64,000 nt of DNA from Dendrocalamus latiflorus (Eukaryota; Streptophyta; Magnoliopsida; Poales; Poaceae). The notes beneath the pieces are model-generated. The model was not told the origin of the DNA, did no database searches, and was given only the letters and a program-made list of their open reading frames with translations. The position numbers and the translations under genes were made by a program. Below, in pieces: positions 23,638 through 34,206 of this stretch. The DNA lies in assembly GCA_017311315.1 (NCBI GenBank), contig CM029672.1:6118463-6182462 (forward strand), written 5' to 3'. Within the stretch, counting starts at the first letter, position 1, and every line of letters starts with the position of its first letter.

Positions 23638-24060
23638 TTTATTAGATCCCTTTATTTTTGTTATATACACTTTTCCATATATAAAAGAAGTACATACACA
23701 AATTATGCTATAAAAAATAAACTTTTGTGAAATTTTTAATGGAACCCATTTTGAAATATCTTATAATCATTATTAGACTATACTCAAATAGATAAAAAAA
23801 TGTATAACAATACCATTAAAAGGGTATATTACAAGTGGGAGTACGTACTCCCAGTAGTATAGGACCATTTTCATACATATATATAGCTCTTTATTTTTGC
23901 TACATATATTTTTCATGTATAAAAGGAGTATATACATAAATCATCCTATACAAAGCGGGCTTTAATGAAATTTTTCATGAAACTCATTTTGAAGTATTTT
24001 ATAGTCATTATTAGAGTATGTTCAAATAGATAAAAAGGTATAACAATACCATTAAATCGG
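23638..24060. repeat. Two-unit tandem duplication, ~240-bp period
   Basis: Unit 1 at about 23638-23830 and unit 2 at about 23880-24060 share TTTATTTTTG, TATAAAAG.AGTA.ATACA, CATTTTGAA, TCATTATTAGA and GTATAACAATACCATTAAA in order. Diverged copies. No coding sense. Confidence 0.7.
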
Positions 24061-24418
24061 TACAATGGCCCGTGCATCACACACACTCCAGAGGAGCTCC
24101 GGAACAGAAAGTACAAGCAGATGAAGGAAAGGTGGTAACTTGCCTTGGCCCTGCTGTACTCGTCACGCACAGTCTGTGAGGGGACCCCTTCTTTAGCTTT
24201 CTTGGTGTTAAAAGGGAGTGAATAAAGAGAGAGGTGGCCCCATGAGGCCATGACAATGTACAGGGAATCGGATACGCTGGTTCAAAAGAGGTAGGCATGG
24301 TTTACGATCAACTGGTCGTTCACCTGATTCTACTGGAGATCAAATAAGATCTCTGTGTATGGCCGTTCTTGATCATCCGGTTACGAGTGGAACGATTCGT
24401 GAGCTTTGATCTGCAATG

Positions 24419-24421
<3 letters not shown>
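24061..24421 (-). other. Possible gene-exon fragment
   Basis: On the minus strand at about 24145-24215 a short stretch reads FNTKKAKEGVPSQTVRDEY, which looks protein-like. It is followed by AAG|GCAAGT, which could be a non-canonical GC donor. I do not recognise the family and no partner exon was found. It may be chance. Confidence 0.2.

Positions 24422-24490
<69 letters not shown>
24422..24490. repeat. (GA)n microsatellite
   Basis: An uninterrupted ~69-bp alternating AG run. Confidence 0.97.
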
Positions 24491-24493
<3 letters not shown>

Positions 24494-26134
24494 AACCCGA
24501 GATATATGTCTGGCATTTTGGCCTAAGAATGAGTTTGTAACACGAATAATCCAGGCACAATGACCAATGCTAACTGGGCCTTTGTGTATCTTGTATCGGC
24601 CTGTGCTTACAGGTACAACACTGTGCACATTTTACCACTCCGCACCACAGTTTTTGTTTGGCTAAATCTATAAGAAAAAAAGAATGTTAGGCTAAATGCT
24701 ACTACTAGGATCCAAGTAATCAAGCGTCATTATGGTATCTCTTGTGGTTCTGGTATTGCTCGGCTAACGCACAGTAGTTCGCTGCCGTACGTGCTAACAG
24801 CCAACCAAGAACACAAATAGAAGTACTCCGATGTTGGACTTTCGATAGCATCATGGACTGCCGTACTGGCATTAATAATTCCTGATAAAAGCCTGGAAAA
24901 GCCTTTGAAAGGGAAAAAACTGAAAGACAAAAAAACAGACAGAAAAAAACATTACTAAACACTGCACACATCACGTACAATATACTGACTGTATTTGCAC
25001 CGGCCAATGGGCGGACTGGTGGGCCGGTGGTACGAACAATTCCACCCACCCTCGAAACGCCCTCAAACCAATAGAATCTCCGCACCCAAGCGGGCTCCCC
25101 TGCCCAGGGGCGGAGGCACACCGTCCAACAAATCTGAATGGCTGTCTAGACTTGCTGACGATGAGTAATGAAACATGTAGAACATGAACATCTCGCCGGC
25201 GCTGGCATACCACCATGGGTGAGTTCCCATGCAAGCGTCACGGAGCCTAGAGCGACTGGGCCGTTACATGGCCAACCTTGTGGGACATCATGCGGCCTGT
25301 GACCCATCGTGCAGGACATATGCGGCCGATGCCCTCTATCTCAAAGCAATCGATCCCTAATTCCCCATTCTCATTCGGCCGGTTCCCTATTTCCCTTCCC
25401 CTCAAATCTCACTCACTGGTCGATAAGCGGTGCAGGTGGCGCGTGAGGGGGCAACCAGAAATGCCGCAAGGGGAAGGCAGGCGGTAGCTGACAGCCAAGC
25501 AGCAACAGTCAAGGGGGCGATCGTGCCAGACGGGCAAGCGGCCAAGCGCCGCAAGCTGTCAACGGCAAGGGGCCAGCCAGGGCCAAGGCCCCCGGGGGGG
25601 GGGGGGGGGGGGCATTGCGGTAGCCGCAGCCCATAGGCATCCAGCAGGGGTGCAGGGCGACAGGGCAGTAGGGCACCACTACCTAGGGCTTGAGAGAGAG
25701 ATCAAGAGAGAAAAGTACGAGCCTATGAGGATTGAGAAGGATCAGTGAAACATTTGGCTACATTGTCAACTTGTCATGCTTCCTTTTTATCTTCTGATCC
25801 GTTGCTTGTCATCTTGTGGTGGTTATCTATTATTGATACACTAAGGCTCTCTCAAAAAACCCAAAGAATTGATTAGTTGATTTGAGGGAGATTTGGTGGG
25901 TTTTATTTGCCATTTCCATGAAAGATAGGGTAAATCATCAATTCATCCTTGATTTAATTGTGTAAGTAGTTGATGTCTTAATGATATAAGATATTTATGG
26001 ACTGTAAATTGTGATGCAATTGAGCCGCTCCAGAACCCCCTCCTGCACCAAACCAACCACCCAAATAAGCGCTGCAACTTGGACGAAGCTGTTTGGATAA
26101 GGACAGTATCACGGGCACCAGTACGCACGCTCAC
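24491..26134. other. Spacer with a 19-base G run
   Basis: No supportable gene. A homopolymer of 19 G lies at 25594-25612, just after a run of C, a potential sequencing-error spot. GC-rich frames at 25280-25640 lack domains. Confidence 0.4.
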
Positions 26135-26325
26135 CTCGACTGCGCAGGACGGATGGTGCGGGCGGTGGTGGGAGGCGCGGGCGATCCGGCCGCGAATGCC
26201 GCGGCGGTGGAGGCAAAGCTGCTTCCTCCACGTGCAGCGCTTGGTGGTGGTAACCGCGGCCGTGCAAGGGTGGGGGATATAGGGGGTGCTCCGGCTAGCA
26301 CCATCGCGGCCACGCGTGAGGCCAT
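26135..26325 (-). other. Possible plastid transit-peptide exon fragment
   Basis: From an ATG at 26325 on the minus strand the frame reads MASRVAAMVLAGAPPIS and continues Ala/Ser/Pro/Arg-rich with almost no acidic residues for ~63 residues, like a chloroplast transit peptide. It ends at GAG|GTGAGC (exon end 26135), a good splice donor. No second exon with a recognisable domain was found downstream on this strand. It may be a stranded 5' exon, a captured fragment or a chance open frame. Confidence 0.3.
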
Positions 26326-26527
26326 GGCGTGCGGGGATTGGGAAGGGAATGGGTGGGGTCTTTTTGAATGGATTTCGAGTTGAAACGAGGGGGAAAGGAA
26401 AGGAAAGGAATGGAAGGGTAGCGCCGGTGCTGCCGTCGTCGTCGATGTCGCCGCTATCCCCAGCCGCCAGGCAGCCACAGCCAGTAAGCAGCTGCAATCC
26501 GGTTCAGAACGGGCTCTGCTGTTGTTA

Positions 26528-27414
26528 GGGCATCTCCAGCAGGAGCCCTCAAAACAGGCCCCCTACTTTTAATTTGAGGGCTCCCTCTACTTTTGAGGGC
26601 CCTGTTTTCTGGGCTGCACTCCAGCAGGAGCCCTCAAAACAGGGCTCATACTTCTCAATTCCCTCTATTTCCTCACACACTATATGCATATGTATGAGAC
26701 AAAAACACAATACACAATAAAATATTTATGATTTCAAAATGAGGGACAATATTTAAATTTATGAATTCAAATACGAATATTCAAATTTAAATTCAAATTT
26801 GTTTCGAATTTTATTGTTCCAAATTTAAATTCAAATTTGTTCAGAATATTCAAATTTAAATTCAAATTTGTTCCGAATATTCAAACTTAAATTCAAATTT
26901 GTTCTGAATATTCAAATTTGTTTCGAATATCCAAATTTGAATTTAAATTTGTTCTGAATATTCAAATTTAAATTCAAAATTGTTCCGAATATTCAAATTT
27001 AAATTCAAATTTGTTCCGAATATTCAAATTTAAATTCAAATTTGTTTCGAATATTCAAATTTGTTCCGAATATCCAAATTTGAATTTAAATTTGTTCCGA
27101 ATATTCAAATTTAAATTCAAATTTATTCCGAATATCCAAATTTGTTTCGAATATTCAAATTTAAATTGAAATTTGTTCCGAATATTGAAATTTGTTCCGA
27201 ATTTAAATTTGTTTCACTCGTACGGGAAAAAACGAGGAAAGCTAAAAAATGAGGGCCGGAGTAGGGGCCCCCTAGGAATGAGGGCTGAAGGGGGGATTTA
27301 AGGGGCCCCTCAAATTTGAGGGCTCTAGTAGGGGCCCTGCTGGACCTCTATTTTTACCTCAAGCCCTCAAATTTGGTTTTGAGGGCTCAAGTAGAGGCCC
27401 TGCTGGAGATGTTC
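26528..27414. mobile_element. Harbinger-type element, family E copy (i)
   Basis: The 887-bp element starts GGGCATCTCCAGCAGGAGCC and ends CCTGCTGGAGATGTTC, with TTA at 26525-26527 and 27415-27417. Its subterminal regions are packed with GAGGGCTC/GAGCCCTC words that pair with each other. The interior at about 26740-27215 is an AT-rich tandem array. No coding capacity. Shares ends with 33042-34206 (opposite orientation) and 36935-38074. Confidence 0.88.
26740..27215. repeat. AT-rich ~30-bp tandem array inside the MITE
   Basis: Around 15 units built from AATATTCAAATTTAAATTC and AAATTTGTTCCG words, with partial units. The motif is itself nearly palindromic (AAATTTAAATT). It replaces the GC-rich interiors seen in the two sister elements. 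Confidence 0.85.
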
Positions 27415-27417
27415 TTA

Positions 27418-28005
27418 GGCCGCAGGCCGAGATAGACGTGTGATCTGGCTACGGAATTGGAGCCTAAGGCCTGTCCTCTGAGGCCCAACAGATTATACCG
27501 GCAGATTGGTTGCTTGATTGGCCCAACAGATCGTGTGATCCGACTCAGCTCGAGTAGTCGAATCGCTCTTGTGTTATACCGGCAGATTGGTTGCTTGATT
27601 AAGCAGTGATTCCGGCTGTCATGTACTCATGTTAATTATTATCCCCTCCATGCATCTACGCCTGCCTCCCCTCCCTGGCTCCCTGTCCCCTTGTTGTTAG
27701 AACAAACGATACGAGCGCTCGCAGACGATCACATGGTGTTCTTTGTTCCAACCCATGATCGATGATGATTACATGGAGCTGTGGTAGCGTGTAATCTCGC
27801 TTGGAACTTGCGTGATTTCCAGGACAGTGCGTGCTGTACTGCTGTTCAGCCTACTAGGACATGGTGTTAGCACGGGATGGCAATTGGGGATGCGCGCGAT
27901 TCATGGAGCCTGCCGCTGATCGGCACGAGGGGTGCTCCCCGTTCTGCATGCCGCCTCCCTTAAATTACTGCTCGGCGCGAATGATTTTCCTTCGGACGAG
28001 GGCAT
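27418..28005. other. Spacer, no gene seen
   Basis: A 26-base direct repeat containing TTATACCGGCAGATTGGTTG occurs at about 27493 and 27574. No coding evidence. Confidence 0.4.
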
Positions 28006-28248
28006 TGGGCTTTTCTTTTCGGCTGCGGTTTATGGTTTTTAACTGAAATTTTTGAATTTTGACTGTTTACGATATAGATTATGAAAAACAGATACTCACT
28101 TGCGATTTTGTCTTGTACAGATGTTGGACTTTTAACATGTAGATCATTTAACTTGTAGACCCCGTCTTAAGAAAATACTCTGTTTGAAAGTTAGGTATTG
28201 TAGTAAAAGCCAAAAATTGTCAGCTTTTGACTTAAAAAACAGACCCAT
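28006..28248. mobile_element. MITE family A, copy 4
   Basis: Starts TGGGCTTTTCTTTTCGGCTG and ends AAAACAGACCCA. It contains the family words TTTGAATTTTGACTGTT and TTGTAGACCCCGTCTTAAG. Confidence 0.62.
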
Positions 28249-29039
28249 AGTCATAGGCTCGATTAGCTTCAGTTTCAAAAAAGAAAATGTATAGCTTCGA
28301 TTAGCTCGGGCCGGCGACTTGATTGGTCTGGTTAGAGAAAGGTGATACTTGATCGAGGGAAGCTTGTGCACAAAGTTTAAGCCTGTGATGATCCATAATA
28401 CAACAACTGTGATTCGCGTTCGATGAACGAAGACAAATCATGCACAGGGCACTAACATTTGTCTTGACGGGGAGTGGTGCCTCTTTGTTGACTTCGATCG
28501 TCCAAAATGGTGGTAACTTGTGCACGCAATGGCGACGCTGCTGCGATCGAGAGGAACAAACAGAAGCTGCCAAAGTTAGATGATATATGCTAACTTCCTC
28601 GAGCCCTCCTCCTCCAGTTGTTTACGAGTGCTCCTGTTTCTATGTAAACAAAAGCATGTGTTAGAACTGAATTAGGAGTACAAGCACACAAGGTTAACAT
28701 CATGACGTGTACCAAAACCTTACGTGTGTATTCAGCTTGTAATTGTTAGAAGTAACAAGGTACGCTGGGTGGAAAGGGTAATTTTCCAACTGTATGTGAC
28801 AGTTTAGACCCGTTTGGAATGTGAAAATTTTCTTAGGTTTTCATGGGAATTAAACCATCTCACTTGAAATGTCGTGAAATTCCTACGGAATTTATGCGTT
28901 TCAAATAGGCTCTTACTAGTTTCTATATAGAGCGATTGACCGATCTACTACTAAGGCAACGAAATGACAAATTACAAACAAATATATTTGAATGGTTTTA
29001 GAACTGACCTCAAGGAAAGCGATGTTGTGGAATCGTCGG
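28249..29039. other. Spacer with a MITE-like fragment
   Basis: About 28803-28920 (GACCCGTTTGGAATGTGAAA to TTCAAATAGGCTC) looks like a degraded TIR element with a CCGTTTGGAA-type end. No gene is evident elsewhere. Confidence 0.35.
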
Positions 29040-29280
29040 GGGTTTTTTGGCTATAGTTTTAGTTTTTTGTTATAATTTTTAAATTTTGACTGTTCGTGAG
29101 AGACAGTATATGAATAAAAACAGTTGTATATGATTTTAGCTAGTGTATCTGAATGCAGCATAATGTATAATACAATCCACCTATAAACCTTGTTTTAAAA
29201 AGACGTATTATTTTAAAAAAATAGTTATTATAATAAAAATAACAGATAGTGATAAAGTCAAAAAAAAAACAAGAACCCAA
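29040..29280. mobile_element. MITE family A, copy 5
   Basis: Starts GGGTTTTTTGGCTATAGTTT and ends AAGAACCCAACC-like. It contains TTTAAATTTTGACTGTTC and ACCTTGTTTTAAAAAGACGT. Confidence 0.5.
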
Positions 29281-29664
29281 CCGATGATCGGAACGCGTGG
29301 ACGGAGTACTCCTGCTTAAGAGCTAGGAGGCAGAGGCAAATGCATAGATCAAGGACAATTATACTCCCTACTCTCTGACCTAATTAGCCTAAGCTAATTA
29401 ATGAAAAGGTATTGTCAGATAGTACGATCGAAACAACAATTACAGGCAACGAGTACCGCTCTACTGGGTGTCATTGAACACACATATATAGAATGGACTT
29501 GCACGATCTATTGGCAATAAATAAAACTGTCAATATTTTAATACTAATCATATATATAATTTATTTAGATTTAAGAAAAACTCTTATTATTAAGATCTGG
29601 TAATACAAAAGGAAGACATGCAGAATTTTTATATAGGTTCGGACCTTTTTCCGAGAGAATAATA
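29281..29664. other. Spacer, possibly part of an old retroelement
   Basis: No gene. The last ~100 bases (ending CCGAGAGAATAATAACCCTA) continue at 31324 (CGTCCTATG) once the hAT element is removed. The restored site reads like non-coding LTR-type DNA, but no LTR ends were found. Confidence 0.35.
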
Positions 29665-29672
29665 ACCCTACG

Positions 29673-31315
29673 CAGGGGTGGACCCACAGGGTATGCCGGG
29701 TGGGCCACGGCATATCCTGGGCCGCATGAGGTGACGCTGCTCCTCGGCGTGCGCCGCGAGGGCGGCAGCCGGCAGGCCCTGCAGCCGCGTCCGTAAACAT
29801 CACACACCACTCCCTCTTCCTTTCCGCCGCGGGGGAGGCGAGATCTGAGCCGGCGCCCTTCTCGCAGGTACTACGGCGGCACGGTTTTGGAGTCGGTGCT
29901 CGGCGACTGCCTCCGCTTCGCGGGCGTCCCGTGCGACCGCGTCGTGGTCGCCACCAAGTGCGGCCGCTACAAGGAGGGGTTCGACTTCAGCGCCGCCCGC
30001 GTCACGCGCAGCGTCGATGAGAGCCTCGCGCGCATCGGCCTCGACTACGTCGACATCCTTCACTGCCATGACATCGAGTTCACCAACCTCGACCAGGTCC
30101 GCGCCGCGCCCACCACCTGCTCGACGAATTGAATTTCTCCCCTCGTTGTTTTAAGCCAGGCTCCGTAACTTTCTCTCGTTGGTTGGGCTTGCAGATTGTG
30201 AACGAGACGATTCCGGCGCTCCAGAAGATCATGGAGAGCGGGAAGGCGCGGTTCATCGGGATAACCAGGCTGTCGTTGAGCATATTTACCTACGTGCTCG
30301 ACCGTGTGCCGCCGGGCTCGGTGGATGTGATTCTGTCTTACTGCCACTACGGGATCAATGATACTGCACTGGTGGATTTGCTCCCTTACTTAAAGAGCAA
30401 AGGCGTTGGGGTGATCAGTGCTTCGCCGCTTGCAATGGGGCTTCTCACAGATAATGGGCCTCCAGAGTGGCACCCTGCATCAGAAGAACTGGATGTATTA
30501 TTGTAATGTGAATTATGCGATTTGTGTTTGTTTTGCACCTGATGATTGCAGGGCAAGCTATTTCTTCAGTCCCACAGATTACTTGTTTTAGGAAGATAAC
30601 CAGACATAGGATACTGGTAGAATCATATTTTTTCCATGTCACGAAAGGCGCCAAAGAATCAAAGATACGCCAATGTTGCCAAAATATGCAGTTGTACATA
30701 GTGGAGGTGGTGGTTAGGGGATTCCAAGAAGCAAAATGGGCTAGAGTCAAGGAAATTAGTAGATTTAATATGAAACATGACTAAATCATCATGAACTCAA
30801 TTATCAATCATCAAGATATTGGTGGCTCGTTTCTATTGGTCAGTTGCAAACATAGAAGAGGTAAACAATTATCAAGTAGTTTGTTTTTGACAACTTTTCA
30901 AATCTAGTGGGATGTTAATTAGAAAGTAGGAAGTTAAAAATCAAGCTACTGCTGGTAACTATAAATCACAGGGAGGAGCCTGGAAAATGGAAATTAAGTA
31001 CCGCCCAAAAATTTATTTCAAGTTGGAAATTTCAGTGAACACTGTTTACATCGTCAGTGTTTTCATGTTGATGTAATTAACTTCAAAGATGTGCCTTGTG
31101 CTGCTAACAATTTAAATTTGAACTATATATTGTAATTTGTGCAAGTTTCCAACTTAACCTTTGAATTTAAGACTTATCATATTATTTAGTGCATGTATAC
31201 CGAATTACGGTGTAAATTTTACAATTATTTACCGAATTGGCAAATGGTTTTACCGAATTGCATATGAAAATTTTGGTGCGGCATACCCTTTGGTAAAATC
31301 TTGGGTCTGCCATTG
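29673..31315. mobile_element. hAT-type element carrying a gene fragment
   Basis: The 1643-bp insertion is flanked by a perfect 8-bp direct repeat ACCCTACG (29665-29672 and 31316-31323). Its ends, CAGGGGTGGACCCA and (inverted) CAATGGCAGACCCA, match at 10 of 14 positions and begin with CA, as usual in hAT elements. A subterminal GGGTATGCCG is mirrored near the right end by GCGGCATACCC. It has no transposase and carries part of an L-galactose dehydrogenase gene (29868-30506). It is therefore a non-autonomous gene-capturing hAT element. Confidence 0.85.
29868..30506 (+). pseudogene. Captured L-galactose dehydrogenase fragment
   Basis: Two coding blocks are separated by a retained intron. Block 1 (29868-30096) reads YYGGTVLESVLGDCLRFAGV, then VVVATKCGRYKEGFDFS, then LARIGLDYVDILHCHDIEF. 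A GT-AG intron occupies 30097-30194. Block 2 (30195-30491) reads IVNETIPALQKIMESGKARF, then SYCHYGINDTALVDLLPYL, then GVISASPLAMGLLTDNGPPE and WHPASEEL, before an abrupt stop. These are aldo/keto-reductase sequences of the L-galactose dehydrogenase type, the NAD-dependent enzyme of ascorbate synthesis in plants. The N-terminal cofactor-binding exon with the catalytic Asp and the C-terminal ~50 residues are missing. The copy cannot encode a working enzyme. Retention of the intron shows DNA-level capture rather than retrotransposition. Parts of the reading frame remain undisturbed. Confidence 0.87.
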
Positions 31316-31323
31316 ACCCTACG

Positions 31324-31679
31324 TCCTATGTTGCTATTGCTCACACAGAAAATTACAAAAATGTATAATCAGAAATGCCTTGCACTATCTCTTGTTTGGA
31401 TCTCTCCCCCTCCTTCTCCGACGTAATCCTTTATATAGTTAACTAAATGTCGGTAGTTGTCTTGCGCCAAAAGACATCCCAATGGTTCAGGATGATAACC
31501 ATCTATTGGAAGCTATTGTCAGAAAGATATGAGGACGGTTCACCATACACGTTTGTTATCAGAGAAAGATCATATGCGGTTATTAAAAATAAGCGCATGT
31601 TCTAATCGACTTGTCAGGCGATTCTACGAGATAATAGATAGGCTATTCGTAGAAAAGTTTACGACTAGGTCGTAGGACA
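31324..31679. other. Spacer flanking the hAT insertion
   Basis: Non-coding, possibly the continuation of an old LTR-type sequence from 29560-29664. It merges into the tandem array at 31680. Confidence 0.3.
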
Positions 31680-32075
31680 TTTTATGAGTACATGGTCGTA
31701 AAAAGATTTACAAGTAAGGAGTAGCCGCAGTAAGACTTACGACTATATGGTCGTAGATAGACTTACGACCATCGAGTAGTCACAGTAGGACTTACGGCTA
31801 TGTAGTCATAGACAGACTTACAACCATCGACTAGTCGCAGTAGGACTTACGACTATGTGGTTGTAGACAGACTTACAACCATAGAGTCGCAATAGGACTT
31901 ACGACTATGTGGTCGTAGCAATATTTACGACCAAGTAATAGTCGCGGTAAGAATTATGACTATGTGGTCATAGACAGACTTATGACCATCGAGTAGTCGC
32001 AGTAGGACTTACGATTATATGATCGTAGATAGACTTACGACCATTGAGTAGTCGTAGAAAGATTTATGACTATTA
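31680..32075. repeat. ~55-bp tandem array
   Basis: About seven diverged units. Each follows the scheme GACTTACGACTATGTGGTCG, then TAGACAGACTTACGACCATC, then GAGTAGTCGCAGTAG. Units contain internal inverted words (TACGACTAT..GGTCGTA). Weaker traces begin near 31600. No open frame crosses the array. Confidence 0.85.
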
Positions 32076-32751
32076 TGTGAAAACTCCCCTTTATCATGAA
32101 GAGTATATTTAAATAATGTAATAATTAAAAGGTGATTATATCCTTGTTAAAAACCATGTACAACAGGAGTCTGTCCTTTTGCATATTCTGAGCATGGGTC
32201 CTCTCTGGATACGCTGGGTCGTTGTCACAAAGCTTCCTACTTGGCCCATTGACGTCGCCAAGATGCAATTTTTTAAGCCATGCATCGAGCCTGCAACCTG
32301 AGTGATCCGCCTAGGTGGACGCAAACCGTGCTCGCCAACGCTGCAAGTGTCAGTAGGAGAAAGAACTGTGCTTCTCTCTCCCTACATCAACTGGGCAGAC
32401 ATTCTTCTTTAAAACCTTTCTTTATTATGCTTAAGATAAGATTTTTTAAAACTAGTGGTTAAGTAGGGATATTCGATGGCCGTTGTCTGCCAAGTGGAGT
32501 CAAGATCCGAACTCCTGCAGTTCCTCGCTTGCTTGTTGAATGCGCCGCTTAGACCACTGTTAAGGGTTAGATGGTTTGCGCTGTGACTTAGGAATCCAGT
32601 TTGTTATAGGAATTTAGTTACATAGAGCAAGTCGAAATTGATGAGACGCATCGGAGAAGATGTTGTCAGCGATGTGACGTGACGAGGACTAAAAAGCCTA
32701 TATTTAATATTACGGTGTGAACGGTTGTGGACAATGGAATTGATGGTCTTA
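32076..32751. other. Spacer, no gene seen
   Basis: No recognisable coding sequence or element ends. Confidence 0.4.
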
Positions 32752-33038
32752 GAGCATCTCCAAGAGATACTCAATAAATTTATACCCTAAATATCTTTTT
32801 ACAGATCCTAACCACAATATAAGGTCCCAAAATAATCATTCCCTCCAACAGATACCCTAAACCAGAAAAACAGTATTGGGAGCCTAGATCATCCTCTATA
32901 AGTAGAGAGCGAGAGCCCATTTTTTGGGTGTGTTCTATTTTTGGGAGTCTATTTGGGAATCTGTTGGAGCTACTTTTTACCCTTCAACTCTAAAATTTAA
33001 ATATTAAGAGCCATATAGAGTATCTCTTGGAGATGCTC
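32752..33038. mobile_element. Tourist-type MITE with perfect TIR
   Basis: The 287-bp element starts GAGCATCTCCAAGAGATACT and ends with the exact inverse; the perfect match is 21 bp. TTA lies at 32749-32751 and 33039-33041. Non-coding. It abuts element 33042-34206, which uses the same TTA as its left flank. Confidence 0.92.
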
Positions 33039-33041
33039 TTA

Positions 33042-34206
33042 AAGCATCTCCAGCAGGACCCCTATTTGAGCCCCTAAAATTAAATTTGAGGGCTTGAGGT
33101 AAAAACAGAGGTCCAGCAGGGTCCTTACTAGAGCCCTCAAATTTGAGGGGCCCCTCAAATCCCCCCTCCAGCCCTCATTCCTGGGGGGTCTGGAGGGAGC
33201 CCCTATTTTGTTTTCTGTTTTGACGGTTTTCACTCGCGGGCATCGACAGTTCCGCGCCGCCGCCCGCCTTCGCCCGGTTCCGCGCCGCCGCACGCCTTCG
33301 CCTGGTTCCTCTTCCCCTCCGACGGCCTGCCCCCGCCCAGATCTCGCCACCGCCCGGCAGCCCGCCCCTGCCCGGCCGCTCGTCTTCCCGCTCCTCCGTC
33401 GACTCTAGGCCGACGGTGGAGGAGAAAAGAGGTGCCGGTGGCCGAAGGGGTGGGGGAAAGAAGGGAGGTGTGCGCGAACATGAGCAAGGTGGTAGAAGCT
33501 CACCTGAGCTACCGGGGCGGCCGGAAGGAGGCCGAGTTGAGCCGGCGATGAGCACGGGCAACGGCGCGGGGAGGCGACCGTGGCGGGGGAGCTCGCGTGG
33601 CGGAGGACGCCGGCCGGCGGTGGGGGAGGCTGCAGGGTGCCGGGGTGCGGCTCCCACCGAGCGAAATCGGTCCGGGGTCGACCGATGGGGAGACGGCGGT
33701 GGAAACCGCGGCGGCCAGCCGGGGGTGAGGAAGAGTCAGCCGGAGGTTGAAGGTGGGCGAGGGCGTCGTCGAAGAGGGCGAGGAGGTCGGAGGAGTGGGT
33801 GGCCGGCGGGAGGCGCGCGGCGAGGAGGGGAGCGTGGAGAGCGCGGCGGAGAGGGAGGGGCCCGAGCAGAGGCGGAGAGGGAGGGGCCCGAGCGGAGGCG
33901 GAGGGCGGGCGAGGTGAGGCGCGCGGCTGCGGCGGGGCGTGGGAGCGGGTGGGCTGAGAGGAGAGGAGGAGGCGCGGGTGGAGGAGAGGAGGAGGCGCGG
34001 TGGACGAGCGGAGAGCGCACGGGTGGAGGAGAGGAGGGGTAGAGAAATTTGAGAATGACGAGTGGGCTCTACATGTCATTCTCAGTTGGAATGAATTTGA
34101 GGGCTTCTGCTGTAGTTCAACTCAAAAAACAGGACCCTCAAAAGTAGGGGGAGCCCTCAAATCAAAAGTAGGGGCTCTGATTTGAGGGCTCCTGCTGGAG
34201 ATGCTC
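33042..34206. mobile_element. Harbinger-type element, family E copy (ii), GC-rich interior
   Basis: The 1165-bp element starts AAGCATCTCCAGCAGGACCC and ends CCTGCTGGAGATGCTC, with TTA at 33039-33041 and 34207-34209. Its ends match those of 26528-27414 in opposite orientation. The interior (about 33230-34050) is ~75% GC. On the minus strand it holds an open frame of 225 codons (34079-33405) with the less repetitive segment PATHSSDLLALFDDALAHLQ and a CAG|GTGAGC donor near 33497. This looks like a captured 5' exon, but I do not recognise the parent gene. Confidence 0.82.

Noticed and set aside
29867..30506. A functional aldo/keto reductase gene
   Set aside because: First exon (cofactor and catalytic Asp region) and the C-terminus are missing, and the block is bounded by transposon ends with an 8-bp TSD.
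33416..34042. Long + strand open frame rich in Gly/Arg/Glu
   Set aside because: It lies inside a TTA-flanked element in ~75% GC DNA where most frames stay open; composition is pure low complexity. The minus-strand reading is more exon-like.
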